Positions 11,162 to 26,100 of a stretch of 64,000 nucleotides of DNA are shown here, piece after piece. The DNA is taken from NCBI GenBank assembly GCA_032622095.1, contig CP136064.1, positions 49,544,073 through 49,608,072 on the forward strand. Reading direction: 5' to 3'. The notes below the pieces were generated by a model. That model was not told the origin of the DNA. It did not search any database and saw only the letters and a program-made list of their open reading frames with translations. The stretch is from Siphonodentalium dalli. Taxonomy: Eukaryota > Mollusca > Scaphopoda > Gadilida > Siphonodentaliidae. Position numbers and translations under genes: made by a program. Positions within the stretch are counted from its first letter, which is position 1. Every line of letters starts with the position of its first letter.

Positions 11162-14100
11162 CTGCAATGGATAAACAATAAAAAGAAATGATCATCAACT
11201 TACAACTCAAGATAAAGTGTTTTCGCTGAACCTGACACTTTCAGGCAACAATGAAAATATTGCTAAATTTTCTTCTAAAGTTTTTTTCAAAAGTGGGGTG
11301 GGGAATATTTTATTTTATGACAATATATGAATGCTGAACACACTACCAGATGTTATAAGTCAACTTCACGCTTATATTTTAATGATTTACATTTTGAATT
11401 GTTGCTTGTGCACCCATACTTATCTGCTTCAATATTTAGAGTGAGACAAGCTCCTCTTAAGAATTTAATCTTACTGTTTAATATTAGCTCAGGTTTGTCA
11501 CATTGTTCAAATAGAGAATTGTAAAGAAAATCTATGTGTGAGATCATGGCGGTAATGATATCCATGACCTGGCATTCTAAATACAATTTTAGGGCAGATA
11601 TTGTTGACCATGGCACTAAAAAAGATAATTGCAACATCAGATTGTTTGTCATAAAATAAGCTGTATGCGTGTGTGTGTTTAAACACATGAACATTGCAAA
11701 GCTAAAACAATGATATACTTGCTCCTATAGCCGACCATGTCCGATTTATGAATTCATGGCAACCACAATCTTAAGAGCTTTTTGACTTATTTTCTTTTTG
11801 TATGACAATGATCATTGGCTGAGAAACACACTTAACAACTTTAGTTCAAATCAAATAACCCACACCAGTCAGTCAGAAACCGAAAGTTAACACTTGGACA
11901 GAGTTACTGATAAAATAATAAAATAAAATACCAGTGTTGCAGTTTTCGAGAAATGTCAAACGCCGGAGTAAAGACAATAGATCCACCTGGGATTTTTGTC
12001 TCCGTCAAGCTGAATTCAATTTGAGCTGTATTTTCATATACCAAACTCAACTTATTGGTTGAAAATCAACCGTTAACATACAGATGTACCAATAACACGA
12101 TACAGCCGTTTTTCAAAATTGGAATGTAACAATAATTAATTCTCATCTACCTCCTCTGTAATTTTCGGTCTGTTAATGGAAATGAATTGTTTGTTAAGGC
12201 CAAAGGTAACCATTGGTTGAGTCAGAGCAATATTTAAAAAAAAAAGGCTGTTAGGCCACACATCCCCAGAGTTAATGTGGCTTTATTTGACCAGTGGCTT
12301 GTTTAGAATTTGTTTACACTTAGTTTTATTTGATTAGACACCAGAAAAATCAGTAAATTATAAGTCGTAGAAACCAAAATAATCAGGAAATTCTAAGCAA
12401 ACAAGGGTCATAACTCTGGTAAAGAGGAGGAGTCCAAACCCAAATTTGAACTTGAACTGTATTTCAAGTGAGTCATCCATATACTAAATCTGAAAACAAT
12501 CGGATACTATGTCTAAAGTTATCATCCGGACACAATAATTACCATAACTCTGGTAAAAATGGGCATATGTACATCACCAATTTCGACCTTGACCTGTATT
12601 GTGATGTGAGTAATTCATATACCAAATTTGAAAACAATCAGACATCTAAAACAAGTTATCGCCCAGAAACCAAAATAAAATGCCAAATTCTAAGTCGGCA
12701 AGGATCATAACTCCGTTAAAAATGGGCATACCTCAACCATATTCAAACTTTACCTGTAATTTCATGTGAGCAATCCATTTACTAAATTTGAAAACAATCG
12801 GATAACTGTAACTAAAGTTATCATCTGGAAACTATCTGGGATAATGGGAGGGACAGATGGAAGGACACTGGTTATTTGTGGAGTCGCCCAAATTGTTTTT
12901 TCGGGGGACAATAATATCTGAGATGTTGGACCATATTCATACCTTGTGGCATTTCCATTTCAAATTTCTTTGACTTTTTAGGGGCTGTCAGCTCATCAAT
13001 CATAATTCTGTCACGTTTTCTTTTCTTTGGTGGCATCAATACATCATCTGAAAATACATATATGCAAATTTAATAAATAATAGTGACTTTAGAATTAAAA
13101 CAGGGACATCCAAGTAAAGATTTCGATTTTTGAAATATATTTATTTGATCTATCTTAACCCTTTCATGACGGGGGAGCTCCGCTGGTGCAGTATAAAAGA
13201 CCATGCCAGTGCATTCTCTTATATATGCCAGTCTCCCAGGAAGCTCTGGCCAGTCATGGAAGGGTTAAATTTTTGTTAGCCAAACGAAAACTCAACTAGA
13301 TTCAGCCTGGAGATATAGAGTAATACCCTAAATAATCGAGTGCTTTCCGTTGAATGGCAACAAGCCATATTTCCTACTAAATCCTGAAAAATTACCCATA
13401 AATCTGCTGTGGTAAAGGAGTCGATTATTTAGGGCATTACTGTATATTGACATGCAGGGGTTGCAAGATTGCGAGAAGTCACGGTTACATGTAGCTGTGG
13501 CTTCGGCGATCAGAAAAGATTTTACAAATGACAAGATGACATTAATCATCACCTGAAACCAACTGGCAGTATCTTGAGAGAGTTGATATGCGGATACATA
13601 TAAATATTCTCAATTTTTTTACCACTATGATACTGTAATTGGTATTGTTGTGAGTATTTATTTATTGGTAATAATCTAATTTTGATCACAAAAGCGGCTT
13701 TTGGTGAGATGCGACAATGCGCAGAAAACAGAAACTATGCGAAAGCCTGAATTTTACCCATGGGCTTCAATTTCCAAGGTAATCCAAGATAATTTTCTAA
13801 GTCTACATGACTATTCAAGACATGTAGCAGAGAGGGGTGAATTTTTCCAGGCCATGAGACAGCTGGAGATGGTATTTTTATTATTCCAAAAAATATATCA
13901 TAAGTATTGTCTCAATTTTATACAGCAATCAGTAATGCAGTGGCCATAACTACAGCAATCTACTAGACATTGTAGTGAAATGAAATAAAACACGTTGTCA
14001 TCTTGTTTTTTTAATGGTGGATCGACAATTAAAGGCACAATTTCAAAATATAACAAACAATTAAGAAAATACACTTTTCGTGAGCGGTCAATAAAAACTT

Positions 14101-17100
14101 CTGACATCAATTCAAAATGCGGAATAGGAGATGGACCATTGCAGAATTACGCTATCATGACTTTCTCAACTAAAAATAGGGGGTTTAATTAAAGTCAAAT
14201 CTGAGCAAATAAAATCAAACTAGAGGTGTGACTGCATCTAAGGATACCCCCCCCCCCCCCCCCCGTGTCGAAAAAGGGGGATAACTCCACCAAACAATAT
14301 CGGACAGACGTCATAATCGCAGGTGCAAAGGTTCCCATAGTACTAAATATCTGTGCCAAGTTTATACGAAATTGACCTAAAAATGTAAGAGTAAATAGAC
14401 CGGGTTGTGGCTGAGGTAGGTGTCACCCGGAGATGGAGAAATTCCCATGTTGATTTTCTATTCTATTTCATTATTATACCCCCTCAGAAATTCTGATGTA
14501 GAATGGTACCCAGAAATAGAAAATCAACATAGAAATTTCTCCATCTCCGGGTGACACCTACCTCAGCCACAACTCGGACTAAAAAGCTCAGACAAAATTA
14601 TACATGTTGCAAAAAAATTTCTACCAAAAAAAAGTCCGCCAGATGTCATAATCACAGATGCACAGGTTGCCATGGTGGTTGATGTCTGTGCCAAGTTCCA
14701 CTGGAAAATTGATAAAAAAACGACAGAAAAACTCTGGACAAATTTGTCTCCACGAACGGATGGACGGACAAGCTGATTCCAGTATACCCCCAACAACTTC
14801 GTTGCGGGGGGTATAATAATGAAAAGATATTAGCATGTATGTGCAGTCACATGACGTACAGTTCAACAGAATTGTGAAGTATCATTACGTCGATCTCCAA
14901 TTGAATGTCCACGGAATAAATTATAACATAACTGTTATATTCGCTATCGAAACAAGAGGGTTAGTTAAAGTTAACTTAAAACGACAGATTGTGAGAGCAT
15001 ACTTGCAAGTGTATCTACTTTTAAACTTGGCAGTAGTTGTGAATGTTCAAATATTACCGATAAACGCATTACGTTCGCGTTCACTGGTTTGGTGTATTTC
15101 GAAATTACTATTTGTTGTTTTAGTCGAATCAAATTTGAATCGAATATTAAGGTCGAATCGAATAACAAAATGAATATTGAATATTCGCAAAAGAATATCA
15201 AATATTCGCAGGGGCCAACCGTGCATACTTTTACTGTATAATTGCCTATATTCAAACAACTTTTTTGTTGTCAAATCATTATGTACTGAAATTTCTATTT
15301 GCACCATGATGTTGGAAATTCATCCATGATTATAACAGTTTTTCATTTTGCATGACACTTGTCATAATTTTCACATTTAAAGGCGAAAGTGTGTTTTCCA
15401 GTGTATCATAGCATAAGGACACGCACCTTCAAGCCCAGATTGTGAAAGTTTATCCTCAATGGATGAAAGAATTTCTTCAACGTAGCTGAGCATGGCATCC
15501 TCATCATCTAGATTGGGAACATCTTCTGGCTCCTCCATATCAGTACCATCAAAAGCATCACTGTCACGGTTTGAGTCATCACTGTTTGAGTCATCAGGCT
15601 GTTCTCCCATGATCTCTGCTTCCTCGTCACTGCTTTCTTGTTTTTCTTCTGTTACTATTTCGAAAATGCAGAGGTACATGTTGTATCAATAAGCCAAAGT
15701 AAACTGATCACAATTTCTTTTATTTTTTGATAATATGGGAACAAGGGACAAAATATTGTTTGTGTGTGTGACTGGCAAAATGACAGGATGGTGCCTCAGC
15801 TATATTATAGTTTCTTACACAAAGCATGAAGAAGAATAAAAGGTCGCTGACCAAAATGTCCCCCGGCGAAGGTGGCATTAGAAGGATTTATGGGTTTCAG
15901 ATCCCTCGATGCATCCCAGGATGTATGATTCTATGTTCAAAAATGACAATAACTCCGCTAAAATGAGTCCAACCTAACTCAAAATCGCAGGTGCGCATGT
16001 TCCCATGCTTGATACATGTGCCAAGTTTTTTTTTAAATTTACCAGAAAATGACATATTACAGGCTCAGACAACGTTCCAGATGGATGCATGGATGAGGGT
16101 CATTACTATAGTCCTCCAACGGAATGTCGAGGGACAAAAAGAAAAAAATGAATGCCCAACGCAAATAAGCCTAGGTACTGTACAACTACAAGTCCTGCAA
16201 GAGGAAATGAAATTTGTAACGAGAGGCCGATCGTGCAACCCAAACCTTGGCAATAGCGATTAGCTATAACTGATAATTTGTTAAAGATATGATCACAGGA
16301 ATCCATATATCAGTACCCAACTTGAAATCAAAAGCTCAAATAATTTGTCTTAAGAAGGGTTAAAGTATTTGGGGTGGGGAGGAGTAGTTTTAAATCTCAT
16401 AACTCTGTCCCTATTCAGGCAACGACCTCTCACTGTGAGATCAAATGGTTTAGTGATTTCGGAGGTTATGTTAAGGAGTTTAAGTTAACTCATTGGAAGC
16501 CAAAGTGATAAACCCCTTTCTCTGCCACTATTGACCTGCCAAATATTCAATAATTCATTCACTTCTAAAGATAAATTATAATTTGTTGACAAGCCAGACT
16601 GCTTAGAACAACATACATGCATGGGATTCCATCTCATATTTAAATTGTACTTTAATTACCCCCCCCCCCCATTCTCCCCAGTTGTTATTTATCAAACATG
16701 TCATAATTGAGCAAGGAGTTCAATCTAAAAAAAAAAATTTAAATTTTATTTTCAAATATGTTTTCTCGAAAAAGGGTCATAACTCCTTTAAAATAAATCG
16801 GATCAAACCCATATTCGAACTCAATCTGTATTTTTGGCTGAGAAACTCACGTACCAAATTTTGTTCCAATCAGATAAAAATTCTTTGAGTTATGGCAGCA
16901 TGCATGAATTCTAAGTCGAAAAAGGGCCATAACTCTGCAAAAAAAATTCCGATCAAACCCATATTCGAAGTTGATCTGCATTTTGGGTATGCAAATTTGG
17001 TTCCGATCGGACAGAAAATGTTTGAGTTATCGCATTATGCGTAAAGTGTCTACAGACAGACCGACAGACGGACGAACGACGAGTGGTCAATCTGGACGTC

Positions 17101-20100
17101 GACACTATGTGTACCATACTATGGTATGGGTACACATAAAAACATATATGTGAGCCCAATAGTAGTTTATAATGTACAAAATTAGAAACATTCAAATGAA
17201 CAACTTATTTGTTTATTATAGTCAGTTAAACTAGTGGTCTAGACTTTGACAACGTGCATTTGTTTACGTCAGAAAACGAAACTTCAATGGGCAGTTTTAT
17301 TTTTCAAAAATGCGAATGTGAGACTAAACGAAAGTTTCATCCACTTTGGGGTAAATTCTTATATTTTCGTATTGCATTGAGTTACTATACAGTCTACATA
17401 ATTATACATTCATTAGGTTACAGATGCTAATTGTCTTTTATTGACTATTGGCTCTAGAATAATTGCACATTTTCCATATTCGCTTTGAAAAGATTCAGCA
17501 TCAATATACTGTAATGTAAATTTTCATATCTCAGCTAGATTTCATCAGTTTGAGTAATTGAATTGGCTATGAAGGTCACAGAATTGCAGCCAAAATGCAT
17601 CCACATAATGATCTGATTCCAAATGATCTATCAGTCATTTGGTGTTTGTAAATTAGTTAGCCTTATGTAAAACTTTCCTTTGCGTTAAAATCTCACAGAA
17701 ATCAATGCAGCTTGATCAATTCCAACCATGGGTCATTTAATATTATATCTATCATTGAATAATGATTTTGTAACAAATGTCAAACACACAATTTACAACT
17801 GGAATAATGTTCTGTCATAGTCAGTAATACAATTGAAGAGAGACAACTCTATCTATCTAGCTTGTATTTGATCTTCAGATTGTCTTTTACAAGATAGCAG
17901 GTTTGAGCTAACATGTGCGATCTGGAGGTGGCTGTCAAATTAAATATAGTAATTCCTTTCCATTTATTTTATATATTTTTATATATATTTGATTTATATT
18001 TAGAGAGGAAACTAATAATTTGTGCATTAAATTATTATATGGAATTTTCTAGTGAAACTGTCTAAAAAGTGATAGGGATGTAGATAACTTGATTCCTGAA
18101 CTGGACATGTGAGCCAACAGCATTCTGAAATCAAAGATATCCTCTGATGGCTATGTTTTGATGAAAAGATAAATATACATTTTCATAAACAACAAAACTA
18201 AGAACTCACATAGTTTTTTATTCCAAAAGTTTTCTATTCTCCATTTTCCTCGAAACTTGGTCCCAAACCCATACCTCCTCAGTCGGTCCTGTGGAATAAA
18301 AGGTACAATGATTCTAAATACAGGTTATATGGACAGAAGCGACTAAGGTGGCACAACTTCCAGAAAAGGGAACTTTTTCAGTCAGAGGTATTCCCATAAA
18401 CGCCTTATTTTAAAGGCAAAAGTTTGGTAATGATACAACATTTCAAAGCACTTAGCAGCTTTAATCTCGCATCTACCATGTATACATCAATGACTTATTT
18501 GTTGTTCAACAGTGCGTCAAAATCTGACTCAAATGCGGCTGATTTAGTCATTTTTTGGGCCATGGCAAGTTATACAGATTTTTCATTTTCGTGATACTTT
18601 AGAAAGTCTAACAGCTGCAGTCACGTGCAGTGGACGTCATATGAAGAGGTAACTATTACTGTTACACAATGGTACAGCATTTTTCAACTTCGTAACCACC
18701 CTAAACTGGTTTATATTTCCAGTTTTATAAACAATACCTTAAAAATATATAGACAGCAATAATCAATTTTCTTCGCGATAAAATGCTGAATGTCGCCAAC
18801 GTAAGCCTACCAATATATAGTCCAGTGCATTTATGAGAACAAATTTCAAATGCGGAACTAAATGCAACAGAATTAGTCTTTGAGGAATAAGTGTATAAAC
18901 CCTTTATAAACAACATACTAAAAATAAAAAATAATCAATAAAAGGGAAATTGGTGAATTTTGTGAAATAAATTTTGAAACATTTGATAAATTCATAACTT
19001 TATGGATTATCAGGGATGTATATGAAAAAATCAAATTCACCGGTCCTTCTGATTTCATGTCAATTTTGTAGATCTTACTTTCTTGATTACAGAACAGAAA
19101 ATTTTCACCAGATTTCTTAAGTATTTTTCAAGTTATGTGCCTTCAAAAACTGGAGTTTATCTTGATTTACGAGGCTCAATTTCTCAAAATTAGCCAAATG
19201 GTATATTTTTAAATATGGTCAAGTATTTATAAAATTTGAGAAAAATGAAGGGGTTTTTCACTGTTTACACAATTTTCTCACTAGATTATGCACAAAAAAT
19301 GATTACTTTATTTCTCTATGATTTAGAAGACAATTAGAAGAATATTCTCAGACAAAATGTGTGTTCCATAAGCATATTTGAGGTTATATAACTCATATAT
19401 ACATATACCCTGCTTTTCTCATAGCCTATTACGTAAATTAGATTGAACAAATTGTGAAGAAATTTTCTCTCATTTATGATGAGAAATCGGTGTTCTTAAA
19501 AGTGCATGTGCCTTCACAAACGTCATTGCCAGCTGTCTCTTATAAGAATTCACTTTGGAGCAAAGACATTTCCCATTTTGTTTCACGGAATGATGGGCGA
19601 TCAGTTGACATACAGTCGTCACAAATATTGTCTGCATAAATGGAAGATTATTGATCCCATGACCAGTTTATGTGTAAATTTCACTATATACAGTACTACT
19701 ATTCTGAGCAATTGGCTTTAAGCCAGTAAAAAGCAATCAAAATATTCATACAATACATTCTCATTTAATATAATGAAAACTGTAATTATAAATTTATTAC
19801 TCACCTTTATTGACAAGCTGAGAGCATTCAATGCATTCTCTTTGGCTCCTTGTATGTCTTTGGCAAAGTTACGCCCTTTTATTGTAGTCTGTAAAATGTA
19901 TATTTTGATGATCAAACTCTCACTAAGGTGAAAAAATTGCTATACATGTGTTTAAAGTGCATAAGTTTGGTATATAATTATGTGATAAAAAGTAATCATT
20001 TTTATCAAAAGCCCATCTGTATCAAAAGACTGATTGTTAGGCCACAAAAAGTCTGTTTCTTGGACACTTTAATTTTCATGATGGGGAGGCAGGTAGGCAG

Positions 20101-23100
20101 GTTTTTATATTTATTTTTACCCAGCAGGCAGGTTTCTATTTAGGCCACAGGAAGTTGATACAGACACCGCCGCCTCTAAAAATATGCACCGCTGGGTGCT
20201 TTTTATAGCCCATCACAAAAATAAAGTGTAATTCATCAAGCCATGTGATTTCCGCAATCATTAATAATGTTACAAAAGATATGGGCAAAGAGGAGCAACT
20301 TTATCTGGAATCTTGATTGAACGCGACCGATCTACAACCAGTAAATAATGTCTGCTATCATGCATATTTGCGCTTGGGAGGGCACAAATTGTGTCGTCCC
20401 TTGGACTATTGTGAGTGTTGGAACTGAGCAAATGAGTCGGGATTTGGCAGAACAAATTATTGGGTTGCATGCTGACAGGATAATAAAAAGTATTTATTTC
20501 GGCAGAAATAAGATCCATGACTTTGACTTTGTGTCACCAAAGCTGATGGCTGCACAAGCTGCATATTTTTTCGGTAGATTTTCTATTGAATACATATATA
20601 AATGTTGGCACTATCAACATGTGGAACCTTGCTAAATGACAGTAGCAGTTTCAATTTTGGGATAAACAAATAAAAACCTGACTGCCCAAGATTTTGGTAA
20701 TAAAATATGCAAATAAAAACCTGTCTGGCAGTTAATTTTGGCCCTAATAATAAATATTGAACCCTGCCTGCCTGCTATGTTTGAAAAAAAAAAGTGTCTT
20801 GAGAAACAGATAATTAATTAACTTCCTGTTGTCTTATTTAATACCCACAAAATTACCCGGCAGACATGTTTTATTTCTCATTTTGAATATGACCAAATTA
20901 CCCAACAGGAAGATTTTGATATGTTTACTCCAGAATTATCAAAAAACATTGTTGGGCGTGTAAAATTATTTTTCATGAATAAGTGCATGTTAATGCAATT
21001 TGAATGTAACAGACTGTTGTACAACCTGTGTACCTACAATTTAAACAAACCAAAAAGAAAAAATTAACATATTAGGCTCAGGAAGATTGGATTGTTCAAG
21101 CTGTGATAACCTGTACTTTGCGTTCACAAAGTTTTTGCCAGTGTCATTAACACTCTCCTTTGTGAATCCTGAGATTTTTTCTTTTTTTATCAAAGTATGA
21201 CACAAAATTTTCAGACAACTCATCTCTTTTGCATAATGAATGTTTTATCTAGGAGTACTTCAAGCGCATCTTTTGTCAGAGATTCAGTTCTGATTGTACT
21301 CGATGGAGTACATCACAATAGTTTGACTTTGAAAATCCTGCACTTCTACATCATTCAAATCGGGATAAAAGAAGTTGAAATTGGGTCTTTCTTTTTGGAA
21401 ATCATTATACTTCTGATATTGGAAGAGTTATTTTCTCCGACTTCATCCTCTGCCTGAATATGACAGCTTTTATCATTGGAATTACTCTTTATGATCCATG
21501 GAATAGTGTGCGCCTTCGAAAGCGCAGATGTTGATGAGGGCAGACATTTTGTCGGTGGAAATATACAGAACAGCAAACTGGATAAACCTACTTTCAGTTT
21601 TGCAATATATATAGTAGCCTCTTTTTGATGAGCACATTCTTACAACACAGATGGTTTTTGGTGGGCCATAAAAAGCTTCAAGCAGGCCATATTTGTATGA
21701 GGCAGCAGTCCTCGAGAAACAGACCATTAATTTTGTTTGGCCTTATAGATGTTGCAAATCAAGAATATATAATATGTAGGATGATTCCATACTTCCAACT
21801 ATACTACACAAATGCATACTGCAAGTCTTGCTCTTCAACAAGCTGCAACTAACAGAATATATCAACTGATATTTTAATACAAAATTAAAGTCAAAATCAG
21901 CCCTCAAAAACTACATGATACATGCGTATCATCAAACTTTATAGCACAGGTTTTGTTAGATACTTACAGGGCCGATATTAGTATCACCTGGTGAGAAAGT
22001 CTTAAGGTTCTCAGTCTTGATCCACGCTCGGGTCACAAACCTATCCAGGTAGACAACATGGTAATGGGTCTGAAATAATGGGTTCAGTATTATCGTTTCT
22101 GCATCTGACAAAATTTCAACAAAGGTATGCATAGGATTGATAGGAAATTCTTTGGCAGGTTGTGGTTGCATAAATGTGTGCATGAGTAGAATGAAACCAA
22201 AATTTGGATAATGTTCATTGCATTGCTAAATGGACGCCCGGAGTCTCAGGTAAAAAATCATGAAATTAAATTTGAGCAGGACCAGTTTTCGAACTCATAA
22301 ACAAATATTGGCAAAATTCATATGAAAGTGTCAATGACACTGTAGCTCAACTTAGGTAGGGGAATAATTTAATGGTTGACAGTAAATGGAGGAATAGGAA
22401 AGGTGCTAATTGAAATGTCTAACATGCGCCAAAGGATTTAGTGATGCAAAGAGTAAAATACAAGATGGCTGCTGGTGGCCATTTTTTTTGGCCAATTGAC
22501 CCCAAAAGAACTCGTTCCCATCTACGTATAATTGTTAACATCCATGACAAATTTTATGAAGATCTGACCAAAGCTACGACATACAAATTTCATGATGATC
22601 AGATGAACAGTACGACCTGTAGCCCGCGCCAATGGATTGAATTTTGAAATCCAAGATGGCCGCCCAGCATCCATGTTTTTTGGCCGAATGACCCGACAAT
22701 GATTCGTTCCCATCTACATGTCAATGTCAACGTTCATGACAAATTTGATAAAGATTAGACCAAAGGCAACCTATAGCCCGCGCCAAAGGATTTAGTCATG
22801 CAAAGAGTAAAATCCAAGATGGCTGCTGGCGGCCATGTTTTTTGGCCGAACGACTCCAAAATCACTCGTTCCCATCTACATGTCAGTGTTAACATCCATG
22901 ACAAATTTCATAAACTTCCGACCAACACAACGACCTGTAGCCCGCGCCAAAGGATTTAGTCACGCAAAGAGTAAAATCAAAGATGGCTGCTGGCAGCCAT
23001 GTTTTTTGGCCGAACGACCCCAAAATCACTCGTTCCCATCTACATGTCATTATTAACATCAATGACAAATTTCATGATGATCAGACGAACAGTACGACCT

Positions 23101-26100
23101 GTAGCCCGCGCCAATGGATTGAATCTTGAAATCCAAGATGGCTGCCAGCGGCCATGTTTTTGGCCGAATGACCCCAAAATGACTCGTTCCCATCTACATG
23201 TCAATGTCAACATTCATGACAAATTTCATAAAGATCAGACCAAAGGTACGACCTGTAGCCCGCGCCAAAGGATTTAGTCATGCAAAGAGTAAAATACAAG
23301 ATGGCTGCTGGCGGCCATGTTTTTTGGCCGAACGACACCAAAATCACTCGTTCCCATCTACATGTCATTATTAACTTCAATGAAAAATTTCATGATGATC
23401 AGGCAAACAGTACGACCTGTAGCCCGCGCCAATGGATTGAATCTTGAAATCCAAGATGGCTGCCAGCGGCCATGTTTTTGGGCCGAATGACCCCAAAATG
23501 ACTCGTTCCCATCTACATGTCAATGTCAACATTCATGACAAATTTCATAAAGATCAGACCAAAGGTACGACCTGTAGCCCGGGCCAAAGGATTTAGTCAT
23601 GCAAAGAGTAAAATCCAAGATGGCTGCTGGCGGTCATGTTTATTGGCCGAACGACCCCAAAATACCTCGTTCCCATCTACATGTCAATATTAACATCCAT
23701 GACAAATTTCATGATGATCAGGCGAACAGTACGATCTGTAGCCCGCGCCAATGGATTGAATCTTGAAATCCAAGATGGCTGCCAGCGGCCATGTTTTTAG
23801 GCCGAATGACCCCAAAATGACTCGTTCCCATCTACATGTCAATGTCAACATTCATGACAAATTTCATAAAGATCAGACCAAAGGTACGACCTGTAGCCCG
23901 GGCCAAAGGATTTAGTCATGCAAAGAGTAAAATCCAAGATGGCTGCTGGCAGCCATGTTTTTCGGCCGAACGACCCCAAAATCACTCGTTCCCATCTACA
24001 TGTCATTGTTAACATCCATGACAAATTTCATGATGTTCCGATCGAAGCTACGACCTGTAGCCCGCGCCAAAGGATTTAGTCATGCAAAGAGTAAAATCCA
24101 AGATGGCTGCTGGTGGCCATGTTTATTGGCCGAACAACCCCAAAATGACTCGTTCCCATCTACATGTCAATATTAACATCCATGACAAATTTCATGATGA
24201 TCAGACGAACAGTACGACCTGTAGCCCGCGCCAATGGATTGAATCTTGAAATCCAAGATGGCTGCCAGCGGCCATGTTTTTTGGCAGAAACACCCCAAAA
24301 TGACTCGTTCCCATCTACATGTCAATGTCAACATTCATGACAAATTTCATAAAGATCAGACCAAAGGTATGACCTGTAGCCCGGGCTAAAGGATTTAGTC
24401 ATGCAAAGAGTAAAATCCAAGATGGCTGCTGGCGGCCATGTTTTTCGGCCGAACGACCCCAAAATTACTCGTTCCCATCTACATGTCATTGTTAACATCC
24501 ATGACCAATTTCATGATGTTCCGATCGAAGCTACGACCTGTAGCCCGCGCCAAAGGATTTAGTCATGCAAAGAGTAAAATCCAAGATGGCTGCTGGTGGC
24601 CATGTTTATTGGCCGAACAACCCCAAAATGACTCGTTCCCATCTACATGTCAATATTAACATCCATGACAAATTTCATGATGATCAGACGAACAGTACGA
24701 CCTGTAGCCCGCGCCAATGGATTGAATTTTGAAATCTAAGATGGCCGCCAGCGGCCATGTTTTTTGGCCGAATGACCCCACATTGATTCGTTCCCATCTA
24801 CATGTCAATGTCAACATTCATGACAAATTTCATAAAGATTAGACCAAAGGTACAACCTGTAGCCCGCGCCAAAGGATTTAGTCATGCAAAGAGTAAAATC
24901 AAAGATGGCTGCTGGCGGCCATGTTTTTTGGCCGAACAACTCCAAAATCACTCGTTCCCATCTACATGACAGTGTTAACATCCATGACAAATTTCATAAA
25001 CTTCTGACCAAAACAACGACCTGTAGCCCGCGCCAAAGGATTTAGTCATGCAAAGAGTAAAATCCAAGATGGCTGCTGGCAGCCATGTTTTTTGGCCGAA
25101 CGACCCCAAAATCACTCGTTCCCATCTACATGTCATTATTAACATCAATGACAAATTTCATGATGATCAGATGAACAGTACGACCTGTAGGCCGCGCCAA
25201 TGGATTGAATCTTGAAATCCAAGATGGCTGCCAGCGGCCATGTTTTTTGGCCGAATTACCCAAAAATGACTCGTTCCCATCTACATGTCAATGTCAACAT
25301 TCATGACAAATTTCATGAAGATCAGACCAAAGGTACAACCTGTAGCCCGCGCCAAAGGAAATTGTTGACGGACACACGGACACACGGACACACGCACACA
25401 CGGACGACGGACGCCAAACCATGGCAATAGCTCAAACTTACAAGTAAGTTGAGCTAATAATGCTTGTTGGAAACTGGGAATTATATTGCGCTTATATCGT
25501 GAAATGGACATCCGGAAAACATGTGACCTTATCCCAGTAAATCACATGAATGAGAGAATTGAATCTAATTCTTTTTGTATTACTATCTCAATAAATATAA
25601 TTTCTGTCAAATACAGGTCTATCAGAGGTTAATTAAAAAAATTATGTGTTTAGTGTCCAGCATCAGCCATGAGAACATACTGGTTTCATAGGCGACTTGC
25701 TCTGTACACCAGAAATCTCCACAAAGGTCTCCAGATCTGGGTCAATTTCAACAATTGCAGGCCACCTACAAAGAGGAAAGGGAGCAGAATTAAACTAAAT
25801 AAATCTGAACTTTTAACACTTTCTCATGTTTCCTGAACACCTCTACAGATGAATAATAGTCCAAACCGATGTATACCTTTACAACTGAATGGAAAAATTC
25901 ACTTAGTAAAGAAAGGGTTAATGGTGATTTACAGAAATTGTAGTCACTAATTTTTTTTTACATATCATATTCTAAACAAGTGCACCACACAGAGTAACCC
26001 CACAAAGGTGAGTTTCCGCTGCTCAAGGTTTATTAATTATTCGGCTTAATTCGAAAGATGTCTTAAACTGGCTGGTGATGACTGAACTAAACCTGTAGCA

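Noticed and set aside
15654-15692. Alternative acceptor gtaacag for exon 13
   Set aside because: With the T left by exon 12 it would create TAA. The tag site nearby keeps the frame open.
22455-25355. Regular repeats that might suggest a CRISPR array
   Set aside because: Units are about 162 bp, contiguous and without unique spacers, in a eukaryotic intron.
22441-25430. Series of similar 70-90 codon frames
   Set aside because: They repeat because the DNA repeats. Frames shift between units, and the translated sequence shows no protein-like constraint.
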